Assembly: GCA_031216915.1 (NCBI GenBank)
Contig: CM062296.1
Span: 448,570,287 to 448,634,286, forward strand
Source: Pictodentalium vernedei
Lineage: Eukaryota > Mollusca > Scaphopoda > Dentaliida > Dentaliidae
DNA: 64,000 nucleotides
Direction: 5' to 3'
The position numbers and the translations under genes were made by a program. Of this stretch, positions 1-8,488 are shown one piece after another. The notes under the pieces were generated by a model, which made no database searches, was not told the origin of the DNA, and worked only from the letters and a program-made list of their open reading frames with translations. The number at the start of each line of letters is the position of its first letter. Within the stretch, counting starts at the first letter, position 1.

Positions 1-51
1 AAGAAACTCGGTGGTAAAATTTATAGATTACAATGACACGATGGTATCGAA

Positions 52-318
52 TTGAAGGGGGTCAAGACGAAGGGCTTACAGCACAAATACGACACATATA
101 GCATGCCTTTGACATTGGATGCAGCTGCGATCGATTTGTTTTACGAGTACCAAAGCGATCTACAGAATATCGTTATCGCCAAAGACAAAGAATTCAATAA
201 GAGCGATTTGTCGTTGCCCTACGGAAGTTACATATATCCAAAAATCTCTCTCGAACTCATAGACAGCTTGGGTGGCGAGAGTGCGTTGACCGAAGTAAAA
301 AAAAACTTGCAAAAGTAA
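52..318 (+). CDS. Unidentified Polinton-associated frame, 88 aa
   Basis: Plus-strand frame at the window edge converging on the minus-strand module. It opens without an ATG at its annotated start, so it is probably the tail of a longer protein. The product is a mixed charged protein with no motif I can name. Its position opposite the capsid/ATPase block fits the two-strand layout of Polintons. It could equally be a fragment of unrelated origin. Confidence 0.35.
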   Translation: MKGVKTKGLQHKYDTYSMPLTLDAAAIDLFYEYQSDLQNIVIAKDKEFNKSDLSLPYGSYIYPKISLELIDSLGGESALTEVKKNLQK

Positions 319-410
319 AGATAAACATTCAACACATATGCGAAAAAGGAGAAGATACGACCATTAACATGTTAATAACAGACTTGAAAATATAAAAACA
401 CAATAGAGAG

Positions 411-484
411 AGCGATAGTGAAGAAGATGGGGAAAAAAAAATAAAATAAATTATTTTTTTTTTCCCTTCTTCTTCACTATCGCT
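411..484. terminator. Strong hairpin between convergent frames
   Basis: An inverted repeat with arms at about 411-440 and 453-484 joined by a short AT loop. The outer 16 bases pair perfectly and the inner arm is an A-run facing a T-run. It lies between the convergent plus-strand frame ending at 318 and the minus-strand frames to the right. I infer a bidirectional transcription-end hairpin of the element; that role is not shown by sequence alone. Confidence 0.4.
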
Positions 485-525
485 CATATATATTGCAATA
501 ACATTTCTCTTTCTCTTCACTTTCA

Positions 526-735
526 TTATTGATTCTTCTTTTTTTTTGGATATATCACGTTTTTTTTATAATAACACATTTCATTCCCTTCATCATATTT
601 ATGAACGAATGTAGTGCATCTCTTGGCAACACTCATATGATTATTCTCTTCAAAAGGTGGTGGAATATCATTATTCTCTTCAAAAGGTGGTGGTGGAAAA
701 CAACTCATTCTTCTTCTTCTTTTAAATTTCCACAA
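526..735 (-). CDS. Small frame with duplicated PPPFEENN motif, 69 aa
   Basis: A 30-bp direct duplication (about 637-663 and 667-693) makes the proline-rich motif PPPFEENN appear twice near the N-terminus, after a short basic start. The frame sits in the Polinton spacer between convergent genes. There is no family match and the rest is low complexity, so it may be chance coding over a short repeat. The duplication itself is clear. Confidence 0.2.
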   Translation of the reverse strand: MWKFKRRRRMSCFPPPPFEENNDIPPPFEENNHMSVAKRCTTFVHKYDEGNEMCYYKKNVIYPKKKKNQ

Positions 736-903
736 TCTATCCCTATTTTTTTCGCCTCTTTTTCCAGTTCTTTCCTGAAATATCCATCATTATCGTCCAA
801 AAAAGCCTTGCAATCCTTTTTATCTATTTTTATATTATATATTTTTTTATACTTTATGTAATTTATATTTTTATACTTTATATAATTATAGAATTTTTTT
901 ACT

Positions 904-1125
904 TTATAATAACATACTCAAAAGTGGTATATTCTTAAATGCCGAATTCGGACCCAACAGCAAACCCCTACCGAGTCGCTCCACGTTCTGTACTCTATTC
1001 AGATAGAGACCGTTTCCACCGAAAAGGTTGCCACCTCTCACAGGTTTTAGATACAATCCTTTACCGCCATCTGTGTTGACGTGACACACGACTCCTCCCT
1101 TCTTCAAAAACAGTCCACCACCCAT
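904..1125 (-). pseudogene. Polinton glycine-rich virion-type protein segment (fossil)
   Basis: Encodes a glycine-rich stretch with recurrent GGGLFLK / GKGLYLKP / GGNGLYLN modules, ending in a hydrophobic segment after the phrase SAFKNIPLL. This pattern of repeated GxGLYL modules is, as I recall it, typical of the C-terminal part of the pX-like small virion protein of animal Polintons/adintoviruses. It lies immediately downstream, on the same strand, of the pX-like frame at 1165-1497. Treated as part of the fossil element. Confidence 0.5.
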
Positions 1126-1164
1126 TAATTTCTGAGCTCCCGAACTCGCAAGTCCCGAGAGAGC

Positions 1165-1497
1165 TCACACGCCAAGAGCCGGCAACACAGTGTTCGTGAG
1201 AATGGGCAATGCTTTTGCAGCGAGTGTCCCCAACAGTGGTAGGAAACCGCCTTTCATTCTCATATTGTATCTCAATTGAGCAGGACTCAATCTCACCATC
1301 AACCCTCTTCCATCACGAATCACTTTCTTCATCCTTTTGATTTGATTTCTGGTCCAGGCAATCGAATCAGTACCGCCACTCACCAGATCTTCGTGAGTGA
1401 ATTTGAATCTCACCACCTCGCCTCGAGTTAACACTCTCTGAAGTTTGTCCCTCTGTCCTTCAGATATGTTCATGTTTTTAACCACGTATCGAGTCAT
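1165..1497 (-). CDS. pX-like small virion protein (Polinton/adintovirus), fossil
   Basis: A 110-aa basic protein. The N-terminal part holds a charged region (GQRDKLQRVLTRGE), then a middle module of the kind SPAQLRYNMRMKGGF, and a C-terminal hydrophobic segment GGFLPLLGTLAAKALPIL. An internal basic block followed by GGFLPxLG and a membrane-active-looking tail is the recognised layout of pX/mu-like proteins in adintoviruses and Polintons. In adenoviruses the pX/mu protein is a core protein; a membrane-disrupting role has been proposed for the adintovirus versions. The neighbours (minor capsid-like protein upstream, GxGLYL protein downstream) support the call. Confidence 0.6.
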   Translation of the reverse strand: MTRYVVKNMNISEGQRDKLQRVLTRGEVVRFKFTHEDLVSGGTDSIAWTRNQIKRMKKVIRDGRGLMVRLSPAQLRYNMRMKGGFLPLLGTLAAKALPILTNTVLPALGV

Positions 1498-1600
1498 ATT
1501 TCTTTTCTTTTTTTAAATATATTTTTTTCAAATGCAGTTGTTGAGAATTCAATTGTTTTTTTTGTTTTAATGATAATTATATGTTAAATAATTTTTGTAA

Positions 1601-2390
1601 TTAATATTGCGTTTCTTTTGTTTTCTTATTTATATATATACACAATATCTTCTTTTTTTTGCTTCGGATTTCTCTTATGTGAAATCGTATTGTCACCCTC
1701 TCTCTGCGAAGATCTAACAGCTGACCATTTTGATCCATCAACGTAGTTTTGAGGCTATACAACGTGTCTAAAATCATGGGTAGACAAACTAAATTTTGAG
1801 GTCGTTCTACGATCTTATAACCCGGCGACATGTTTGGAAAGAAGGAATAGATCATCGGTTGCACGCTACCATTCACGTAGCTTCTGGCAATCACATCCAC
1901 ATTCATCAGAATACTATTGACAGCAAGAATGTCGACCGTATTTTCAGATGCCGCGTAGCCTCGATACATCTTTCGATCGAATCCCAACATCTTGCTGATT
2001 GAATCGTCCGTGTTGAAATCCACCCGGAAATTATCTTCCAAATCCAATATCGTCTGTAGGGTATTAGGGTTGGGAGCGAGTCTGATCTTGTTGCTTCCCT
2101 TTCCATCTGTCTTCATTCGTGTCTGAATGTAATTGTTCAAATCTCCAACCAATCCACTCCATCGGAATACTTGAACAAGTTATTCTTTTAGGTGATGTTG
2201 GGAAAGGAATAATAAGTCTACAGATTCACCAACACCATCTTGTATCTTTTCTCCCTATTCAATTCGATAGAATGTTCGAATTTCATCACGAATCGAGTCG
2301 AATCACCACTCACCACGATTTGAATGGACTGTTTTGCAGCCGTATTTTCGGCTATCTGTTCTAACAATTCTCGTTGTTCGAACATTATTT
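1601..2390 (-). pseudogene. Polinton minor capsid (penton-like) protein, fossil
   Basis: The minus strand encodes a start with a heptad-like MFEQRELLEQIAENTAA segment near 2380 and, further on, a region with INxYIQTRMK-like, FNTDDSISKMLGF, MSPGYKIVERPQNLVCLP and a C-terminal GQLLDLRRERVTIRFHIRE. The last phrase, a strand-rich (D/N)LxGExxTIRxHIR motif, is the hallmark I remember from the single-jelly-roll minor capsid protein of animal Polintons. The reading is interrupted, so it is treated as a fossil. The gene lies directly downstream of the packaging ATPase, as expected for a morphogenesis module. Confidence 0.55.
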
Positions 2391-2460
2391 TATTTTTATT
2401 ATTTTTAAAAGTAAATTATCGATGATATATATTATTATTTTTAATTTTTGTTTTCGCTCT

Positions 2461-3260
2461 CTATTTATTATCATCAGAAACATAAAACTTGTCAAATCCA
2501 CTCCGATATTTTCCGCGATTAAATTCGCTAGTCAAATCGATCACAATGAAATCGTGAAGTCCTCCATCCCAAACCATCTTGCAGAATCTCCTGAATTCTT
2601 CTCTGCTCATGTCGTTTGCGATGTGATTTCTGAAGATGTGATTGAGATTCTTGAGATCTCGGCGAAAGAGACACAGGAAATTAGCGTTCTCCCTTATCGT
2701 CTGTCTGTGCAGTCGAAAATAAATCTGAGACAGGTAGAAACAGTCCACGTTGCTGTGATGACCCCTGACGTAATACGATTTGCATCGGTTCTGTCTCTCC
2801 AAAAGCAGATCGTCGAAAATCATGAGATTCTTATTTTCCGATTTCAATTCCCTGGGATCCGGAACGTCGCTCACATTCTTGTAAAATCGACACTCGACGT
2901 TCAAAGAGGCATTTCTCTTCATCAATTCCATCGCTGCACCGTTCAAAATGGTTGAAAGAGAAGCTCCGCATCAGTCGAATTCCTCCCCTACTGTCGAAGA
3001 TTCTGGCTCTCACGTCCTTGGGCAATCTACGATCCATGCACTCTCAAAGCAATCTGTATTCGGGTTGAAACAGGCTTTTGCCGAACACCAATAATCTGTC
3101 GTAATCCAACCAGCCAGGTCACGGCCACAGATTCATCAACAGATTAGTCTTTCCACAATTCGATTTTCCCACTATCAAACCCCTTATTCTCTTGGGAAAG
3201 AACTTGTTGTTCGACCTCTTGGTCGTGGCGTCATTCCAAGACATATCTTTGACGTTCATC
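2461..3260 (-). pseudogene. FtsK/HerA-type packaging ATPase (Polinton), fossil
   Basis: The minus strand encodes a Walker A motif (GLIVGKSNCGKT, near 3150-3190) after a basic start, and further on a Walker B-like stretch (NLMIFDDLL, near 2820-2850) followed by the glutamine/arginine-rich sensor region with RGHHSNVDCFYLSQ and a run of RLHRQTIRENANFL. This order, with GKS/T, then hydrophobic-DD, then a HxxxxxFYLSQ segment, matches A32-like genome-packaging ATPases of Polintons, virophages and adintoviruses. These pump DNA into the capsid. The coding is interrupted. Its position between the small core-like protein and the minor capsid protein is standard for the family. Confidence 0.65.
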
Positions 3261-3492
3261 TTTTTTTTTTATTTAGGTTTTCAAACTCAATTTTTTTATC
3301 TTTTCAAACTCGGTTTCTTTATGTTTTCAAACTCGGTTTTATAAATATATATTTTTTATTATTATTTATTTATATTACACCATTATGAGTTCTCTTCAAT
3401 CCAGATCCACTCGTCATTTTGGCTAGATCTTGTATGGGTACCACAGCATCCTTAAAATCTTTCCAACTTTTCGACGATCGCTCTAACGTAGC

Positions 3493-3750
3493 TCACTCCG
3501 TCGGTGGGCTGATCAATTGATCAATCAACACATCCGCCACCCTCTTGCCTGCTACCGAAGTGATCCTACTACTAGCTTTAGAAGCGGCTTTCTTACCAGC
3601 ATCCAAAGTCGTCTTCTTACCAACCTCGAGTGCGGTTGATGCGAGTTTTCTACCGGCATCACTCGTGAACGCTTGCATTATAGAATCCACAATACCAGAA
3701 CTGCCTTGGACATAAGTTCTGACGTATCCCCTGTTCTTTATCACCAACAT
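3493..3750 (-). CDS. Small basic alanine/lysine-rich protein (Polinton), fossil
   Basis: An 85-aa product with a short N-terminal VRTYVQG segment, then a helix-forming alanine/lysine-rich stretch (ALEVGKKTTLDAGKKAASKA) and a C-terminal RVADVLIDQL. It has an ATG start and an AT-rich leader. Composition and position, between the ATPase and the DUF8207-like gene, fit a small virion core or assembly protein of Polintons. I do not recognise a named domain. Confidence 0.45.
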   Translation of the reverse strand: MLVIKNRGYVRTYVQGSSGIVDSIMQAFTSDAGRKLASTALEVGKKTTLDAGKKAASKASSRITSVAGKRVADVLIDQLISPPTE

Positions 3751-4019
3751 ATTTTATTTTATATATATTTTGTTTTTCGCTTGTAAATCGTTTTTTTCGT
3801 TTTAAATACTTTTTATTACTTATTATTTTTAGTGTAGATTTACTTTTATTTATCTATTTTGTTTTTCTCTACTTACTATATATCAATCTTTCAGTTAGTT
3901 CATCAACTTTTTATAATCTCGTCTATCCAAGACATTCTGCCTCAACAATTCGTCGCATATACTCACTATCTGATTATCCACCCCCGTATTACCAGTGCAC
4001 CGACTAGCCATCAACAATT

Positions 4020-4780
4020 TCAATCTCTCGGACAGAGCGTTGGCAGAAGAAAAGTGGTCATCACTCCCTTTCCCGTCACCGATTCGACGAATTTTTTATT
4101 CATCAACCATACGGGTCTCACCACATTCGTCCACTTGTAACCTCTGTTGGCTTTGGGTCTCATCTCTCTGGCATCGTTATTCCTCTTCATGGCATGGGTC
4201 TGAACCTGAATGTTGCCATAATTGTCGTAATCTTCATCCGTGTAATCTCCAGGCTTGTTGTATCGAAGCAAATTTTGTAGTCCCGGGGTATTCAGATACT
4301 TATTCTGACCGGCGATGAGATATCGACCCTCCTCTCGCACTTCAGTGTTGCCCACGAAAGTCCTACCATTCGAATCCTCATGAATTCCATACGACATATC
4401 TCTCTTACCACCATCATCGGACGACGCGACGCTACTAGTGGTAATAGTCGAAGCTGTATCATCGCTCTTGCTCACATCGGTTTCAATTCCTACAGGAACG
4501 TAATCCGACAGAGATCTTTGAACAGAAAATGGTGTAAAACTACTAGGTAATGAACTCGTTCTCAAAGAACTCTCTTTTATGGGTCTCAGTTCCTCGACGA
4601 TCTCCTTTGTGCTTTGTTCCTGAACCTCCGTCACAGGTTTGAATAGTTTGGTGGTCTCTCGTCTCAATTCCACCTCCCCCAATCATCTTCTTCTGTCGGC
4701 AGACCGAATGCTTTCCTTGAGCTGCTCATATTCGTCGAGGAGCTCGTCCCTTCGCTTGGAATCTTTGATGTGCAAAACAT
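4020..4780 (-). pseudogene. Conserved Polinton protein resembling DUF8207, fossil
   Basis: The minus strand encodes a charged N-terminal half rich in Glu, Lys and Ser, then a conserved C-terminal block: a glycine/tyrosine phrase (EGRYLIAGQNKYLNTPGLQNLL), a DYTDEDYDNYG stretch, and HAMKRNND...KANRGYKWTNVVRPVW. The tx-TPGL-xxLL / YTDEDxxxY / GxKWxxxxxPxW sequence is what I remember of the DUF8207 family found beside Polinton genes in arthropods, cnidarians and molluscs; its function is unknown. The frame is broken at its N-terminal end, so it is treated as part of the fossil. Confidence 0.5.
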
Positions 4781-4950
4781 TTTTTCTCTCGATTATTAAT
4801 ATTTCTTTTTAGAGTGTGGTAACGCCAATTTTTTATTATTTATTATTCTCAAAATTAAATGTGATTATTTTTATGTTTTTAAATAAATAAAATTTTTATG
4901 TCTTTAATATATATAACTAAACGAGTTGAAAAGAAAAGAAAAGAAAAACA

Positions 4951-5170
4951 TGCAAATAAAACATCGATAATGCACACCTTCATCGTTTCAAATGCGTTAA
5001 ATCACATCAGCAGTTATTTCCCACAGTGAGAACTCAGAGTTAATCTTTGATCTACTCGGCTTTCATCCTTAGATCTGTTTCAGCTAAACAACTTTAATGC
5101 TGTCAAAAAACAGTATCGCTTTGAGTTATTGGTGCAGTTTGATTAAATGTATTTTCAACCTTTTTATTAT
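4951..5170. other. AT-rich spacer, no gene seen
   Basis: Unique-looking sequence between the Polinton fossil and the LINE tail at 5171. It starts with a short AAAAG repeat (about 4930-4947). No coding signal or RNA gene was recognised. Confidence 0.5.
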
Positions 5171-5220
5171 ACCTTTATAATAGTAATAGTAATAGTAATA
5201 GTTTATTCAAACAAAATAAC
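5171..5220 (-). mobile_element. LINE 3' tail remnant with (TAATAG)n
   Basis: Three to four copies of the hexamer TAATAG are followed by TTTATTCAAACAAAAT. Read on the minus strand this is a TTTGAATAAACTATTACTATT-like end, the usual 3' terminus of RTE/CR1-type LINEs with a microsatellite tail. No coding remains upstream, so only the extreme 3' end was inserted or kept. Confidence 0.45.
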
Positions 5221-5289
5221 ACCTACAGAGAGACAGGCAGATTGCATAAAGAGTATACTTCACAAAAATTCTTTCTCGCTTCACTTCGA

Positions 5290-5430
5290 GAAACACGTTC
5301 GAAAACATCCATTATAATAACCACACAGACACTTTGCCCATTCAATAGATGAATGACAAACGTTTTTTGAAAACAACCATTATAATATCCATTCACACAT
5401 ACACTTCATCATTCAATAGATGAATGAAAA
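5290..5430. repeat. Diverged tandem duplication, about 70 bp
   Basis: Two adjacent units (about 5290-5353 and 5357-5427) share the core CATTATAATA...CATTCAATAGATGAATGA with moderate divergence. Each unit ends in the self-complementary TTCAATAGATGAA. Confidence 0.5.
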
Positions 5431-5539
5431 ACGTTCATTTACATCCACATTGTTAAACGATTAGGTGAAATGAAGAAACTCAACAAAACTATTCTGTTAC
5501 AATTTATCTCAACTCCTCATGATTTTTTCATCTGTTCCT

Positions 5540-6060
5540 GCACTAGAAATTTTCACCGTTCATCGATGATCGATCTTGCCATCTAGGATGCGATGACAAA
5601 CGTAAAAAAATTCATCGATTCTAATTTTTTCAAACATCTTAATTTTTCACATTTCTGTCCTGGAAACCCCAATGCGTTCGTCAATGATCGATTGCACCGT
5701 CTAGGACACGACGAAGAATGATTGAGGATTTCTAACTCAGATTTCTTTTGTGCATCCTGAGTTAGAATCCCCAATCATTCGTCAATGACTGGATCACATC
5801 CACCACAGTCTAGAACGCGACGATGAATGTTGGGAGAATTTTGTCAATTCTTTTTTTTTGGACATCTTAATTCTGAGTTAGAAACCCCAGCCTGTTCGCC
5901 AACGACCCATCGCACCATCTAAAATGCGATGGCGAACATTGGGAAAATTCGAGGGTTGATTTCTTCTGTGCATCCTGAGTTGGAATCCCCACTTATTCAT
6001 CAATGGCTGATTGAACCGTCTAGAATGCGATGATTAATGAGTGGGGATTCCAACTCAGAT
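5540..6060. repeat. Cluster of periodic palindromes, about 100-125 bp spacing
   Basis: Five diverged copies of a motif TTCGTCAATGATCGATTGCACCGTCTAG..GCGATG recur at about 5555, 5680, 5780, 5895 and 5995. Neighbouring copies are arranged so that the segments between them form long inverted repeats. The clearest has arms at 5975-6002 and 6031-6058 that pair at 26 of 28 positions; another has arms at 5713-5740 and 5757-5783. Coding is absent. This is either a decayed foldback element or a satellite built from hairpin units. Confidence 0.7.
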
Positions 6061-6289
6061 TTATTAAAAAAATGTTTTGCCAGAATTCTCGAAATTTTGT
6101 ACATTTTAACACTGAACTCTATGGTAAGTGAGTTGGGATCCCCACTTTACACCTACTTGCAATGTCTTCACCTCTAAATGTTCAGTGCTTCTTCCATTGA
6201 ATATTTTCATACATATACCGATTATTCTTTGACAAAAGTGCATGTGTGCAAGACTGCTCATGCATGGATTCTGCTCATTCCATGGTGAC

Positions 6290-7260
6290 TGTGCTGTATC
6301 TCTGGTATAAAGTTTATCATTCCGTCCTGTGAGTACAACCTCAACCAAGTAAACTTCAGAAATGCAGAAACGTAATGGATTTCCCCCACTACCGGGGAAA
6401 GAATCGTGCAAATTATGGTCTCCCGTACGTAAGTTGACAAACTATGATAGCTAGTGACCCCCACCCCACCCCACACCCACCCACCCCTCCATAACCACTA
6501 TTCATGCATAGTTAGCACATATCCCAAATAATCTCCCAATGCGTGAAGTTAGAAGGGCTCTTCATACAATGTATCCAAGTAACGTGCCCCATTTAGATAT
6601 CTCGGTTACAAATTTTACCGTTCCCTCTTGTTAGTACAAAGTAAAAATATATTGTACCTCAACCCAGTAAATTTCACACATACTAAAATGTAAGGGCTTC
6701 TTCCTGGTATCACGGAGAGCATCATGGAGAGTAGCGTGCGAAGAATCCTTGTCTTCCGAACATTGAGTTGAGAAGCAATGTTAGCCAGTAACTCCCCCAC
6801 CCACTCCATAATCGCCCACGCTCTTCTTCCACTTCCGACACCCATGCGTGGTCCACGTGCTCAATCAAATTGCAAATAGAAAGCGTATAGTAAGGGTGTC
6901 TCCTTGCAGCTCTGGAATATGGCTCCCTGTGGGTTCCTACGGGGTGCCATGCTTGAGAGTCATGAAAAGAGAAATTGTCTCCTCATTCCATGCCCCCCTA
7001 GTTATGTACCCCAATTGGATATATCTGTTACAAATCATAATGGTCCCATTACTTCGTGTGTATAAAATATAATTACACTGTGCCTTAACCCAGTGAACTT
7101 CACAATTACATCACACAAACTCGTGTCTTCCATACATTAAGTTGAGAAACAATGTCACCCAGTATCTCCCCACCCCCCCCCCCCCCACCCCCACAAACAC
7201 ATACACCCTGCATATTCTCATGCTGATTTCCACTTCTGACAGCCATGCAGGACCAGCAAG
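6290..7260. repeat. Diverged tandem array, unit about 350-410 bp
   Basis: Three units share, in order, a 'TGTNAGTACAA..CTCAACCCAGTAAACTTCA' block (about 6325, 6635, 7045), a 'TCTTCCxxACATTAAGTTGAGAAACAATG' block (about 6420, 6750, 7120) and a following C-rich CCCCCACCC tract (6455-6490, 6795-6810, 7169-7197). The units differ by many substitutions and indels. No coding frame is maintained between units. Confidence 0.6.
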
Positions 7261-7285
7261 CATAAAAAACAATCAGCAAATAGAA

Positions 7286-7585
7286 TATTCATTTTCATCG
7301 TTTCGGAGAATAGATGAAAATATATGTCTTGACGGTGTGTGTCAGAACTAAAAGTTGTAAGAAAAGTATTTGTTCGGTCTTGAGGGGACCATTGAAAAAA
7401 AAAATGGATGTAGTCACGTGTGGAGAGGTGGGAGTATTGGCCAATTAGAAAAATAAAGAGTAGTGACGCGGTATGCAAATTATTGGCGGAGCCAATAGTT
7501 ATATAGAGTGTGTGGGGGATATTTATAGAATAAAGCGGGAAAGGTTGTATTCTCGATTCTAGCCAGCCCCATGTTCTAGATCACT
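7286..7585 (+). repeat. A1 split direct repeat of the Ngaro-like element
   Basis: Matches 13803-14100 almost throughout, starting at TATTCATTTTCATCG and ending at TAGATCACT. Its first 37 bases contain a short inverted repeat (TTCATTTTCATC against GATGAAAATA). It contains a CACGTG box and a TATATAGAG motif near 7499, and probably holds the element's promoter, which is inference. Confidence 0.88.
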
Positions 7586-7619
7586 AGTTTTTTATGTTCT
7601 CTTGTATTTCGATTTTGTT

Positions 7620-8488
7620 ATGGAGGAAAATATTTCTAAATTGGTTCAAGAGGAAGTGGGAAAGGCTGTTAAGGAATCACAGAATAGCTTATTGGATAGC
7701 ATGAAATTGCTTTTGGACTCAAAGTTGAATAATTTTGAAAACAAGATTAGTGCCAGTCAACGAGAAATTTCGAGCCATCAATTGACAAAAATAGAACAGA
7801 ATCTGGGAGAAGTACACAAATTCAATAAGAAAGGGTGTGAAGACAAATATAAACATAACGTTAAAATGATGAACAAAATGTCAGATGCACAACATTCCTT
7901 GGATGAATCTCCTGTGACAATGGATGGGGTCGAGAAAGCAAAGGCTGCTATATCGGAAGGTATGGACATAATTCAAAAAAGGCAAAAGTTAATTAAAATT
8001 GCCGATGCCAGTGAAAGTGGATGGAAGGTCGTAGAAGAATATATGGCAAATCCCATTGCAGATGACTCAGAAGACGAAAAGAGAATCTTTAGAGCACAAG
8101 GCAGAGCAACCAGAAAAATAAAAGAGGATAGAATTAAAAAGAGAAGGAAGGATTTCCGTAACAAGCTTTATAATCCCATAGACAGACAATATTCGAGAAA
8201 TTCCGGACCAGACACAATGTCTAACTCTGAAAGGCCTGGAAAATGTTTTGCATGTGGCATGAAGGGGCACTGGAGATCGGAATGTCCAAGTTTGCAAAAT
8301 AAGATGAGTATATTTGATTATTTTGTCGACACAAATAGAAATTTGAGCAGAAATGGGTCATTTAGTAATTTAGACAAAATTGACAAAGGGTTAGCAACTT
8401 TAATTACGCCATTCAATGATTTGACACAGATAACTATTCAAGATGATTCATTCGCCCTATCTCACTGCATGCATTCGCCTGTGCTGAC
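7620..8488 (+). pseudogene. Gag-like frame with zinc knuckle (Ngaro-like element, fossil)
   Basis: Starts at the ATG at 7620 (MEENISKLVQEEVG), just after A1. The first half is a charged, coiled-coil-like region rich in Lys, Glu and Gln; a strongly basic block (KRRKDFRNKLYN) follows, then a single CCHC zinc knuckle, CFACGMKGHWRSEC (C-x2-C-x4-H-x4-C, about 8244-8285). This is the usual layout of the nucleic-acid-binding Gag-like protein of tyrosine-recombinase retroelements. The foldback element inserted at 8489 interrupts the coding sequence. Confidence 0.7.
8481..8488. repeat. 8-bp target duplication, left copy
   Basis: GTGCTGAC, repeated exactly at 10443-10450, flanking the foldback element. 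Confidence 0.8.

Larger units (their letters stand above)
1..4950 (-). mobile_element. Polinton/adintovirus-like element (fossil, cut by left window edge)
   Basis: A block of short AT-rich intergenic gaps and compact minus-strand frames that together match the morphogenesis module of Polintons/adintoviruses. In minus-strand order it holds a conserved acidic/charged protein, a small basic alanine-rich protein, a packaging ATPase, a minor-capsid-like protein and pX-like glycine-rich proteins, with one plus-strand frame converging on them near the left edge. Polymerase, integrase, protease and hexon are not visible and would lie to the left if present. No terminal inverted repeat could be identified; the right limit is set where coding and the AT-rich spacer pattern stop. 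Several frames are broken (a handful of breaks in total), while others look whole, so I infer a moderately old copy rather than an ancient one. Confidence 0.72.

Noticed and set aside
2374-2955. 193-aa plus-strand frame
   Set aside because: Antisense shadow of the packaging ATPase coding on the minus strand.
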